In this document: positions 6,294 to 13,638 of the stretch, piece by piece
How the letters are laid out: every line of letters begins with the position of its first letter
How positions within the stretch are numbered: position 1 is the first letter of the stretch
From: JACRBK01 sp964427955
Lineage (GTDB): Bacteria; Chloroflexota; Anaerolineae; Aggregatilineales; Aggregatilineaceae
Direction of reading: 5' to 3'
NCBI GenBank assembly: GCA_964427955.1
Contig: CAYRWY010000127.1
Coordinates: 1-13,661 of the forward strand
DNA: 13,661 nt
Position numbers and translations under genes: made by a program
The notes under the pieces: generated by a model
Told to the model about the DNA's origin: nothing
Database searches by the model: none
The model's input: only the letters and a program-made list of their open reading frames with translations

Positions 6294-6668
6294 ATGTCGG
6301 ACACAGACGATTTCGCCACGAGCTTGATGGACGATATGGACCCCCGCTTGCTGGACCTGATCCGGACCCGGATCAACTCCTTCATCAAGTGGGATCTGGT
6401 GCGCTTTTTCCACGACAATCCCCACACCACCGATACCGCCGACAGCATCGCCCGCTACACCGGGCGCGATGTGCGCATCGTCGAGCCGGAGCTGGGCCAA
6501 CTGGCGCGCGATGGCGTGCTGCAAGTCGAAGACCTGTCCGGCCTGAACGTCTACACCTTTACGACCGACCGCGACGTACGCGAACTGATCTCCAGCTTCA
6601 TCCGGGCCTGCGATGATCGCCAGTTTCGGGTCAAGGCGATCTATCACGTCATTCGCAGTTTGCGCTGA
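6294..6668 (+). CDS. small winged-helix (HTH) protein, first gene of the KaiC-like signalling cluster
   Basis: A 124-residue protein reading as a winged helix-turn-helix: an amphipathic N-terminal helix (DPRLLDLIRTRINSFIKWDL), a recognition-type segment (TDTADSIARYTGRDVRIVEP), then the helix LGQLARDGVLQV and a wing-like beta pair (SGLNVYTFTTDRDVRELI). It ends in a basic helix (RQFRVKAIYHVIRSLR). Such folds bind DNA or act as protein-interaction modules, as in MarR/ArsR relatives; I cannot name a family. The start at 6294 is chosen over in-frame ATG 6258 because the 12 codons between them use triplets rare in this genome (AGG, CAA, GCT, GTT), while GGGAAGG lies just upstream of 6294. ATG 6258 also has a purine run (AGGGGG) upstream, so it remains possible. 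Its stop codon overlaps the Shine-Dalgarno of the ATPase gene 11 bases on, which implies co-translation. Confidence 0.75.
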   Translation: MSDTDDFATSLMDDMDPRLLDLIRTRINSFIKWDLVRFFHDNPHTTDTADSIARYTGRDVRIVEPELGQLARDGVLQVEDLSGLNVYTFTTDRDVRELISSFIRACDDRQFRVKAIYHVIRSLR

Positions 6669-6672
6669 AGGA
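6668..6672 (+). promoter_or_regulatory. ribosome binding site of the KaiC-like gene, overlapping the preceding stop
   Basis: AAGGA begins on the last base of the TGA stop of the winged-helix gene and lies seven bases before ATG 6680, so ribosomes ending the first gene are placed to start the second. Confidence 0.6.
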
Positions 6673-6679
6673 TAACGGC

Positions 6680-7459
6680 ATGGACAACATTCGAGTGGCG
6701 ACCGGCATCACGGGTCTGGACGACATGCTTCACGGCGGGTTCATCCCGCATACCGCCAACCTGGTCGAAGGCGCACCCGGCACCGGCAAGAGCACCCTGG
6801 GGATGCAGTTCATCCAGCACGGCATCGTCGCCTGCCAGGAGCCGGGGCTGATCCTGACCTTCGAGGAATTCCCCAAGCAGTATTACCGCGACGCCGCCAA
6901 CTTCGGCTGGGACTTTGCCGGGCACGAAGCGCGCGACCAGCTCCGCGTGATCATGTCCAGCCCCGAAGTCTCGCAGTCCGACCTGCGGCAGATCAACGGG
7001 CGCATCGAAGTCCTGGCCGACCAGATGGGCGCCCGGCGCATCCTGGTGGACAGCCTGAGCCACCTGGAACGCCTGACGCAGGACCCGGTCGAGCTGCGGC
7101 AGATCACCTTCGAATTCATCAACGGGCTGAAGCGGCTGAATCTGACGGCGGTGCTCACGCGTGAAAATGCCGCCCTGTTGGGCGAAACGCCGGACAACGA
7201 AGAAGACCTGGCGTTCGTGGTGGACTCGTATACCATGCTGCGCTACGTGGAACTGCAAGGCGCGGTCCACAAGGCGCTGCTGGTGCTCAAGCTGCGCGGC
7301 AGCGATCACGCCAAAGACATCCGCCAGTACGCCGTCACGTCCCACGGCATCGAGGTCCGCTCGCGCTTCGAAGGCACGCAGGGCATCATGAGCGGCGCGC
7401 CGGTCATGACCCATGCCGAAGCCTTCGCGGCGGCCTTTTTGACACCGGGCAACAAGTAA
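6680..7459 (+). CDS. single-domain KaiC-like (RAD55/RecA-superfamily) ATPase
   Basis: A 259-residue protein with one KaiC domain. It starts VATGITGLDDMLHGGF, the usual KaiC opening (residues 6-21), then has Walker A GAPGTGKST (31-39), the paired catalytic glutamates TFEE (60-63), Walker B ILVDSLSHL (121-129) and the segment LVLKLRGSDHAKDIRQYAVT (201-220) ending in a GIEV beta strand. That last region matches the KaiC/RAD55 C-terminal part closely. It ends with FEGTQGIMSGAP (230-241), like the tail that follows a KaiC domain. Clock KaiC has two such domains; here there is one, and no KaiA or KaiB is in the window. KaiC-like ATPases hydrolyse ATP in hexamers, and some autophosphorylate and pass state to partner kinases or HTH proteins. 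Neighbours (winged helix, membrane pair, histidine kinase) fit a signalling role, inferred from order only. The family call is firm; phosphorylation activity is not shown. Confidence 0.9.
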   Translation: MDNIRVATGITGLDDMLHGGFIPHTANLVEGAPGTGKSTLGMQFIQHGIVACQEPGLILTFEEFPKQYYRDAANFGWDFAGHEARDQLRVIMSSPEVSQSDLRQINGRIEVLADQMGARRILVDSLSHLERLTQDPVELRQITFEFINGLKRLNLTAVLTRENAALLGETPDNEEDLAFVVDSYTMLRYVELQGAVHKALLVLKLRGSDHAKDIRQYAVTSHGIEVRSRFEGTQGIMSGAPVMTHAEAFAAAFLTPGNK

Positions 7460-7461
7460 GC

Positions 7462-7842
7462 ATGAGCATCAGCAGCCATCAATTTCTGAGCATTTACACC
7501 TGGTTCGGCCTGAGCGCCCTACTGCTGCTGATGGCGTTGATCGCTCGTTTCTACGAGCGCCTGTCCAACCAGCCGACGTATTACCGGTGGTTCGCCCTGC
7601 CGATCGTCACCTGGGGCGGAGCGACCCTGCGCCAGGTGCACCTGGACCAGTTGACGGGCGATCCCTGGTCCGACCTGCTGCTGTTGATCAGCGGCCTCAG
7701 CCTGGCCGCGCTGTGCCTGAACCTGTACCAGTTGATGACCAGCGCGCCCCAGGCGGGCAAGACTGCCCCCAACCCATCGTGGTTGCAGCGGCTGCTGCGG
7801 CACTTAAAACCTGAAACAAAGCATAAAACAACCAAAAATTAA
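7462..7842 (+). CDS. small three-helix membrane protein, paralogue A
   Basis: A 126-residue protein of unknown function. Hydrophobic segments lie at about 12-30, 43-57 and 69-91, followed by a basic cytoplasmic-type tail (LLRHLKPETKHKTTKN). Between helices 1 and 2 is ARFYERLSNQPTYYRWF (28-44), whose R-F-x-E...P...R spacing recurs in the next gene. ATG 7462 follows the ATPase stop by two bases with no strong Shine-Dalgarno of its own, so translation is probably coupled. The end of the gene is AT-richer than the rest. The pair could anchor or regulate the soluble ATPase and kinase encoded beside them, but no known domain supports a specific role. Confidence 0.75.
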   Translation: MSISSHQFLSIYTWFGLSALLLLMALIARFYERLSNQPTYYRWFALPIVTWGGATLRQVHLDQLTGDPWSDLLLLISGLSLAALCLNLYQLMTSAPQAGKTAPNPSWLQRLLRHLKPETKHKTTKN

Positions 7843-7875
7843 CAACAGAGCCTGCTAGAGCTGTGTACAATTGTC

Positions 7876-8232
7876 ATGTCTGAAAATATCTTAACGCTTC
7901 TCAGTGTGACCGCCCCACTGGCGTTGATGTTCGTGCTGTGGGTGATGGCCCAGATCAGTCGGCGCTTTGGCGAGGTGACGCATCGCCCTCCGCTGTTCCG
8001 CGGTTTTTTCGTCGCGCTGGGACTCACCGCCATCCCGTTGATCGTGCGGCTGTTGGCGATTGGGCTGCCGGATCATAAGCACGCCCAATCAGGGCATAAT
8101 TCACTGGCGGCCCTGGCGTATGATATTCCGTTAGCAGTCAGCATGACTCTGTCGATTGTCATTGCCTGGCGCTACTGGGGTTGGTTGGTGTATGCGCGCG
8201 AAGGCCAATCCCCGATCGCACCGCGGCGTTAA
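7876..8232 (+). CDS. small three-helix membrane protein, paralogue B
   Basis: A 118-residue protein with hydrophobic segments at about 8-27, 44-64 and 83-106. After helix 1 comes SRRFGEVTHRPPLFRGFF (28-45), which lines up with residues 28-44 of the preceding protein (R-F-x-E, a proline near 38, Arg 42, then an aromatic before helix 2). The loop between helices 2 and 3 differs and carries several histidines (DHKHAQSGHN). I infer an old tandem duplication. It starts 33 bases after gene A. The Shine-Dalgarno is poor; TACAAT lies at 7866-7871 just before the ATG, which as a -10 would give a nearly leaderless mRNA, but no -35 is present at the right distance. Function unknown. Confidence 0.75.
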   Translation: MSENILTLLSVTAPLALMFVLWVMAQISRRFGEVTHRPPLFRGFFVALGLTAIPLIVRLLAIGLPDHKHAQSGHNSLAALAYDIPLAVSMTLSIVIAWRYWGWLVYAREGQSPIAPRR

Positions 8233-8256
8233 CCTAAACAGCTCAGAAAGCACGCC

Positions 8257-11200
8257 ATGACGGCCCTATCTGTTCCCCAGCCTTTGGAGTCTCCTTCCGC
8301 TACCCCCGGCGCATCCGAGGCCATCTGCGTCGTCGACGCGACGGGGATCATCCGGTTCGCCACGCCGGCGGTGTCCCAGTTGTATGGCTATTCTTTGCAG
8401 GAGATTCGAGGCCGTTCGGCGCTGCGCTTCGTCGCGGTCGCGCACCGCGACTACGTCCAGACCCGCTGGCTGGATTTTCTGTCTGACCCGGGGCGGGGTT
8501 CCGCCGAGATCATCGTCTCCGCCCAGTCCGGCAGCGGCCTGCACGTGCCGATCCGCGTGTCGATCTGGCGGCTGCCCGAACCGGATCGCTTCCTGCTGGT
8601 GCACCACGTCTTCGATCAGCTTCAGGACCGGCTGCAAGCCCTGTATGCGCTGCAATCCGTCGTCACCGGCACCCTGGAACTCGACAACGTGCTGGATACC
8701 ATCCTGCGCGAAGCGAACCGCCTGGTCCCCTGTGACACGGCCACCATCTTCGTCCGCGAGCGCGACAAGACCATCCAGGTCCGGCGCCTGCACGCAGGCC
8801 GGATCGAAAATTACCGCTCGCCGGAACACGAGCACCTGCCGGAATTCGAGACCAGCCGGATCATCCGCGAATCCGAAAGGCCGCTGCTCATCGACGATAC
8901 CGAAACGGACCCGGCCTGGGTGAAGCTCCCCAACCACCGCCCGATTCGCAGTTGGCTGGGCGCGCCGCTGATCCATCACGGACTCTTCATGGGCGAACTG
9001 GACCTGGACAGCCCGGAGCCGCACCTGTTTTCGCCGGAAGATGGCGAGCTGGTCCACAACCTGGCGACGCACGCCGCCGCCGCCCTGTATAACGCGCGCC
9101 TGTTCGAAGACGAACAGCACCGCGCGGCCCGCTTCCGGGCGCTCAGCGAAGTCAGCCACGCCATCAGCCAGCTTGAGCTGCGCAGCGTGCTGGACCTGGT
9201 CTACCGCAACGTCAGCCGCTTGATGGACGCTACCACCTTTTTCATCGGCCTGTACGACCAGGAAGCCGAGACGGTGCGCCTGGTCGGGTCTTACGATCAC
9301 GGCATCCCGCGCTCGGACGAAGTGCAGAGCGCGCACAAGGGCATCACCGGCACCGTGATCCGCACCTGCCAGCCCATCATCGTTTTCGACAGCGAGCACG
9401 AACCAGCCCCGGAGGAGATGATCATCCAGGGCGAGGTGCCGCGCAGCCTGCTGATGATGCCGCTCATCACCCGCGAAGAAATCGTCGGCGTGATCTCGGT
9501 GCAAAGCTACGAGCCGGACGCCTATACCCAGGACGACATCGAGGTCTTGAGCATCATGGCGGGCGCCGTCGCCACCGCCGTGCGCAACGCCCAGCTTTAC
9601 GACCAGGCTCTGGAACAAATGCACGCCCTGGAGGCGCTGCACCGGATGAGCCTCGATCTGGCTGCCGTCCAGGACCCGGACGAGGTCGCGACGCTGGTGA
9701 TCCGCACCGCGCGCAATCTCTTCCAGATGGACGAAGCCCGGTTGTGTTTGTGCGGCGACGAGCCGCGCCTGTGGGTCATCCACCTCGAAGACAGCGCCCC
9801 GCAGCACCACACCGCCGGAGTCGCCGGTCATCTCAGCGCGATCACCGAGCCGGTCGTCGTCTCGAATCTGGCGGAAGATCCCACACTCCAAAACGAGTTC
9901 GATACGACCTGGCCGGTCCAGGCCGCGGCGATCTTTCCCGTCATGCGCGGCGATCACCACTACGCCACGCTGAGCCTGTTGTACCGCGAGCCGCATTTCT
10001 TCCGGCGCGATACGCTGCGCACGCTGGAACTGCTGTGCCACCAGGCGGCCACCGCCCTCGAAAATGCCCGTTCCACCGAGACGCTGCACCGCCGCCTGGA
10101 CGAAGTGACGGCCCTGCACAACCTGGCTCGCGAGATCAGCAGCATGGAATCGTTGGACGATATTCTGCAAACCATCGTCGATACCATGCGCGAGGTCTAC
10201 CAGTGCAAATCCTCCTCGATCCAGCTCATCGACGCGAGTGGGGAAATGCTCATCACGGTGGCCGCCTCGCACCTGGCCCCGGAATACATCGAGATGGCGC
10301 ACTTCAAGATGGGGGAATACGTCGCGGGAAAAGTCGCCCAAACCGGCGAGGTGATCTACGTGCCGGATACGCAGGCCGACCCGGACTTCCACCCGGTCGA
10401 TCCGGCGGTGCGCTCGCTGCTGTCCGTGCCGCTCACCGTGCGCGGGCGGGTAATCGGCACGCTGGGGATCGATGGGGCCGTCCCCAACGCGTTCACCGAA
10501 GAACACGAGCGCGTGATGACCATCGCGGGGGGGCAGATCGCCGCCACCATCGAAACGGTGCGTCTGATCCAGGAAACGCGCGCCCACGCCACGCAGTTAG
10601 CCGAGGCCAACACCCAACTGGCCGCCCAGGACGAGCTGCGCCGCGAGCTGGTCTACCAGGTCAGCCACGACCTGCGCGGGCCGCTGCAAATCGTGTATGG
10701 TTATGCCGACATGATGCGCGACGAGATGCTGGGGCCGGTCACGCAGACTCAAAAAGAAATCCTCTCGCTGATTCTCAAGCGCAGCAAGTCTATCGAGCGC
10801 CTGACCAAAGACATCATGGCCGCTCGACCGATCAGCCGCGACACGCTCGAACTGGGCGTCGTCAACCTGAGCGAGCTGTGCCAGCAGGCCCTGGTCGATG
10901 CGCAGATGGTGTACACCGACACGCGCTTCCGCTTCGAGTCGGAGCTAACACCGGAGGATCTGCTCGTCGAAGGCGATTACAACCGGCTCAGCCGGGTGTT
11001 CGACAACCTGTTCCACAACGCGATCAAGTTCTCGCCGGACGGCGGCGCGATCACGCTGCGCACCCGCCGCGACCGCGAGCACCGCTGCGCGCAGGTGTCG
11101 GTCAGCGACCAGGGGATCGGCATCGTGCCGGAAAAACTGCCCTACATCTTCGAGCGGTTCTACCGGGGCGACAAAGCCTTCCGCCAGCGTTTCGAAGGGA

Positions 11201-11349
11201 CCGGCCTGGGGCTGTACAACGTACAGCAGATCATCGAGGCGCATCACGGCAAAGTCTGGGTGGAGAGCACGCCCGGTCAGGGCAGCACCTTTGTATTTGA
11301 ACTGCCCCTGATCAATAATACGGCAACGGATGGGCAAAATGGAGCCTGA
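8257..11349 (+). CDS. cytoplasmic sensor histidine kinase: PAS, four GAF domains, HisKA, HATPase
   Basis: A 1030-residue sensor kinase. An N-terminal PAS domain spans about 20-115 (DATGIIRFATPAVSQLYGYS). Four GAF domains follow at roughly 129-280, 292-445, 458-602 and 617-766, each introduced by a helix of the form ALxxLxxxIxxxxxLDxVLxxI. A coiled-coil signalling helix (about 768-797) leads to HisKA with the phospho-acceptor H804 in QVSHDLRGPL. The ATP-binding domain has the N box DNLFHNAIKFSPDGG (catalytic Asn 921), G1 DQGIGI (951-956), the F box YIFERFYRG, and G2 GTGLGL (981-986). All catalytic residues are present. There is no transmembrane segment and no receiver or output domain, so it is a soluble orphan kinase in this window; GAF ligands cannot be predicted. 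The gene is the last of the cluster, starting 24 bases after membrane protein B. The Shine-Dalgarno (AGAAAG) is weak. Confidence 0.95.
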   Translation: MTALSVPQPLESPSATPGASEAICVVDATGIIRFATPAVSQLYGYSLQEIRGRSALRFVAVAHRDYVQTRWLDFLSDPGRGSAEIIVSAQSGSGLHVPIRVSIWRLPEPDRFLLVHHVFDQLQDRLQALYALQSVVTGTLELDNVLDTILREANRLVPCDTATIFVRERDKTIQVRRLHAGRIENYRSPEHEHLPEFETSRIIRESERPLLIDDTETDPAWVKLPNHRPIRSWLGAPLIHHGLFMGELDLDSPEPHLFSPEDGELVHNLATHAAAALYNARLFEDEQHRAARFRALSEVSHAISQLELRSVLDLVYRNVSRLMDATTFFIGLYDQEAETVRLVGSYDHGIPRSDEVQSAHKGITGTVIRTCQPIIVFDSEHEPAPEEMIIQGEVPRSLLMMPLITREEIVGVISVQSYEPDAYTQDDIEVLSIMAGAVATAVRNAQLYDQALEQMHALEALHRMSLDLAAVQDPDEVATLVIRTARNLFQMDEARLCLCGDEPRLWVIHLEDSAPQHHTAGVAGHLSAITEPVVVSNLAEDPTLQNEFDTTWPVQAAAIFPVMRGDHHYATLSLLYREPHFFRRDTLRTLELLCHQAATALENARSTETLHRRLDEVTALHNLAREISSMESLDDILQTIVDTMREVYQCKSSSIQLIDASGEMLITVAASHLAPEYIEMAHFKMGEYVAGKVAQTGEVIYVPDTQADPDFHPVDPAVRSLLSVPLTVRGRVIGTLGIDGAVPNAFTEEHERVMTIAGGQIAATIETVRLIQETRAHATQLAEANTQLAAQDELRRELVYQVSHDLRGPLQIVYGYADMMRDEMLGPVTQTQKEILSLILKRSKSIERLTKDIMAARPISRDTLELGVVNLSELCQQALVDAQMVYTDTRFRFESELTPEDLLVEGDYNRLSRVFDNLFHNAIKFSPDGGAITLRTRRDREHRCAQVSVSDQGIGIVPEKLPYIFERFYRGDKAFRQRFEGTGLGLYNVQQIIEAHHGKVWVESTPGQGSTFVFELPLINNTATDGQNGA

Positions 11350-11396
11350 TCCAGTAAAAACTAATGAGAGCCGCATCACGGGCTTGGCTTGAGCGT

Positions 11397-11427
11397 CCTC
11401 ACCCAACTTTTCCCCGGCCTGGGGGAA
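11397..11427 (+). repeat. CCTCACCC-type repeat, degenerate copy 2
   Basis: CCTCACCCAACTTTTCCCC (11397-11415) resembles the start of the element at 13596 (CCTCACCCCTAACCCCTCTC). TTCCCC (11410-11415) pairs with GGGGAA (11422-11427) over a six-base loop. It lies 48 bases after the kinase stop and could help end its transcript, though no T-run follows. Confidence 0.4.
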
Positions 11428-11489
11428 GCGCGGGCGGGCCGCGGTACTTAGACCAGGGTTTAATCCATCAGACATGAGGGGTGGGGACA

Positions 11490-12593
11490 GTGGCTTTTAA
11501 CACGCAGACCGTCATCAACCGCGACAGCGAACTCTGGCGTACGCTGTGGTCCTGGCCCAAGATCGAGTTGCACCGCCACCTGGAAGGCTCGATCCGGCTG
11601 GCAACGCTGCTCGAAGTCGCCCAGGAGTTCGACATCACGCTGCCCGCCTATGATCTGCAAAACCTGCGCCCGCACGTCCAGGTGACCGACGAAGCCCCGT
11701 CCAGCATGATGGCGTTTCTGCGCAAGTTCGACGTGCTGCGCAAGTTCTACTGCTCGATGGACATCATCCGGCGCATCGCGCGCGAAGCGGTCGAAGATGC
11801 CGCCAAAGATAACGTCAAGTACATGGAGCTGCGCTTCACCCCGCACGCGCTGGCCCGGCAGAACAATTTCAGCTATACCGAAGTGATCGGCACCGTGTGC
11901 GAAGAAGTCCGGCGCGCCGAGAAAGACTTTGGCACGCGCGTCCGGCTGATCGTCTCCGTCAACCGTCACGAGAGCGTCGAGATCGCCGAAAACGTGCTCA
12001 ACGCCGCCCTGGAAGCGGATCTGACGCACTGCTCGCTGGTCGGCATGGACCTGGCCGGGCAGGAAGTCGGCTATTCGGCGCGTCCCTTCCACAACCTGTT
12101 CTTCCGCGCCAAAGCCGCCGGGTTGTTCGTCACCGTACACGCGGGCGAGTGGGATGGCCCGGACAACGTGCGCGAGGCGATTGAAGTGCTCGACGCGGAT
12201 CGCATCGGGCACGGCGTGCGCTCCATCGAAGATTCGCGTGTGCTCCAACTGGTGCGCGAGCGCCGCGTCACGCTCGAAGTCTGCCCCACCAGCAACATGC
12301 AAAGCGGGGTCGTGACCGAACTCACCCAGCACCCCCTGATCGACCTCACCTATCTGAACGTCCCCACCACCATCAACACCGACGATCCCTCGCTCAGCAA
12401 CATCGTACTCACCGACGAGCTGGCGTTGGCGCACGTCGGGCTGGGCCTGTCGCTGGACGTGATCAAGGCCAATATCCTGAACGCCGCGCTGGACGCCTTT
12501 TTGCCCGACGATCAGCGTGCCGCCCTGGTGCATGAATTCCGCTCCAACCTGGGCATGGACGAAACGCTGCTCCGTCCGCCGTGGATCAAGTGA
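11490..12593 (+). CDS. add: adenosine deaminase
   Basis: A 367-residue adenosine deaminase, which hydrolyses adenosine or deoxyadenosine to inosine and ammonia in purine salvage. It is a zinc-dependent TIM barrel of the amidohydrolase superfamily with the full active-site set: the metal pair H28 and H30 in KIELHRHLEGSI, H217 and the catalytic acid E220 in VHAGE, H241 in RIGHGV, and D298-D299 in NTDDPSLS. The signature SNMQS after EVCPT is also present. Length is near the family norm. Start: GTG 11490 is preferred because GAGG lies ten bases upstream; an in-frame GTG at 11481 would add three residues but places that GAGG too close. It follows the kinase by about 140 bases with a repeat hairpin between, so it is probably a separate unit. 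A role as adenine deaminase or an adenosine-like deaminase cannot be fully excluded. Confidence 0.93.
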   Translation: MAFNTQTVINRDSELWRTLWSWPKIELHRHLEGSIRLATLLEVAQEFDITLPAYDLQNLRPHVQVTDEAPSSMMAFLRKFDVLRKFYCSMDIIRRIAREAVEDAAKDNVKYMELRFTPHALARQNNFSYTEVIGTVCEEVRRAEKDFGTRVRLIVSVNRHESVEIAENVLNAALEADLTHCSLVGMDLAGQEVGYSARPFHNLFFRAKAAGLFVTVHAGEWDGPDNVREAIEVLDADRIGHGVRSIEDSRVLQLVRERRVTLEVCPTSNMQSGVVTELTQHPLIDLTYLNVPTTINTDDPSLSNIVLTDELALAHVGLGLSLDVIKANILNAALDAFLPDDQRAALVHEFRSNLGMDETLLRPPWIK

Positions 12594-12638
12594 TCCGCCG
12601 CGCGTGATCGTGCGCGCGTTCACAAGGATGTCTTTATC

Positions 12639-13526
12639 ATGAGCCGTTCCAGTGTGACCGCGCACGCCCTCCGCACGGCAGGGCTGTTATTTTTGGTATC
12701 CTGTGCGGTCACCAACATTCTCACTTGCTCCAGCACCTATAAATTCATCCCATCACTGTTATATGTGATTATCTGTACCACGCCCCTCACGCTCCCGCTC
12801 TCCTATCTGATGTGGAGCGTGCCCCTCGTCTCGTTTCGGGCCAAGGCCTGGCTGGACAGGGAAGCTTATATGAGCCTGATTTACGATCCCACCCTGGCCC
12901 ATCCGGCCCAATTGGTTCACCGTTTCAATCAAGTGGGTATCTTTCTCGACCAGGAGCTAACGCTGCCTGCCGGGCATTACCAGATCGAAACCGAATCGCG
13001 CGCCGAAACCGTGTACGAAATTAGGCCGGGGCTTGCCGTCCCCTGGTTCACCGGCCAGGGCAACCAGTCCACGCCCTTGACCCTGGAAAGCAGCTTTCAG
13101 GGTATCTTGCGGGTTAAAACCCCCACGCCTGACACCCGCTGGAAACTTTCTCTCCGCACGGCGCCCAGGGCTGACGACGAAGACCGGGCCTGGTCGTCCC
13201 AGTCGCTCCTGTACTATTCCCTGAGCGGATCGGGGGATCGCCTCGCCGATCCGATCAGACTGCTGCCCGGCGAGTACCAAATACACTGGTCAACCCCCTT
13301 CAGCCACGTTCAAATCCTGCTGATGGATGCGTCCGGCCAACACCCCCGGCAGACGATTGTCAACCGCACGCGCCCCACCTACTACACGCAGCGCTGGACG
13401 ACCGACTGGGTGGATTTCTTTATTGAGCAAGAGGGCGACTATCGTTTCCGGATTACCGTCTGGGCACGGTCGCGAGATGACCGGTGGGTGATCCAGTGCC
13501 GGTCACACCCGGAGCCAGAGGAATAA
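12639..13526 (+). CDS. hypothetical membrane-anchored beta-rich protein
   Basis: A 295-residue protein I do not recognise. Two hydrophobic segments, about 13-30 and 36-59, form an N-terminal hairpin in the membrane. LVSC at 19-22 resembles a lipobox, but the hydrophobic stretch before it is short and the second helix argues for a plain membrane anchor. The remaining 235 residues look like beta-sandwich sequence in two similar halves. The first begins near 104 with LDQELTLPAGHYQIETES and the second near 209 with PIRLLPGEYQIHWSTPFSHV; each continues with alternating hydrophobic strands and ends in a W/R-rich strand (RWKLSLRTA and RWVIQCRS). The start has AAGGA ten bases upstream. It lies 45 bases after add and may be cotranscribed with it. 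Its codon use is less GC-biased than that of the neighbours, mainly over the membrane part. A ligand-binding or envelope role is possible; nothing specific is shown. Confidence 0.75.
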   Translation: MSRSSVTAHALRTAGLLFLVSCAVTNILTCSSTYKFIPSLLYVIICTTPLTLPLSYLMWSVPLVSFRAKAWLDREAYMSLIYDPTLAHPAQLVHRFNQVGIFLDQELTLPAGHYQIETESRAETVYEIRPGLAVPWFTGQGNQSTPLTLESSFQGILRVKTPTPDTRWKLSLRTAPRADDEDRAWSSQSLLYYSLSGSGDRLADPIRLLPGEYQIHWSTPFSHVQILLMDASGQHPRQTIVNRTRPTYYTQRWTTDWVDFFIEQEGDYRFRITVWARSRDDRWVIQCRSHPEPEE

Positions 13527-13538
13527 GACCCCCAGCTC

Positions 13539-13585
13539 GTAGGGGCAAGACGTCAACTTAAGTGTCTGATCTCCTGTTGTAGGGG
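13539..13585 (+). repeat. paired GTAGGGG motifs
   Basis: GTAGGGGC (13539-13546) and GTAGGGG (13579-13585) repeat directly, 40 bases apart, after the last gene. The same core, with an inverted partner, flanks the element at 454-519. This suggests the two intergenic regions hold members of one dispersed repeat family. Confidence 0.4.
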
Positions 13586-13595
13586 AAAAAACCGG

Positions 13596-13638
13596 CCTCA
13601 CCCCTAACCCCTCTCCATCAGAAAACGATGGAGAGGGG
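13596..13638 (+). repeat. CCTCACCCC-type dispersed hairpin repeat, copy 3
   Basis: The element opens CCTCACCCCTAACCCCTCTC and contains a perfect 12-bp stem: CCCCTCTCCATC (13608-13619) pairs with GATGGAGAGGGG (13627-13638) around the loop AGAAAAC. It is oriented opposite to the copy in front of meaB. Confidence 0.65.

Noticed and set aside
6680..7459. Full circadian clock locus (kaiABC)
   Set aside because: The ATPase has one KaiC domain instead of two, and there is no KaiA- or KaiB-like gene in the window.
7843..7875. Internal promoter before membrane protein B (TACAAT at 7866-7871)
   Set aside because: The nearest TTAACA is 21 bases upstream, too far, and the transcript would begin at the start codon. 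It is kept only as a remark.
8266..10587. A 773-codon minus-strand open frame opposite the histidine kinase
   Set aside because: The plus-strand kinase has full catalytic motifs over the same bases; the antisense frame shows only composition bias.
11460..12665. A 401-codon minus-strand open frame opposite add
   Set aside because: It covers the complete adenosine deaminase gene and has no recognisable motif.
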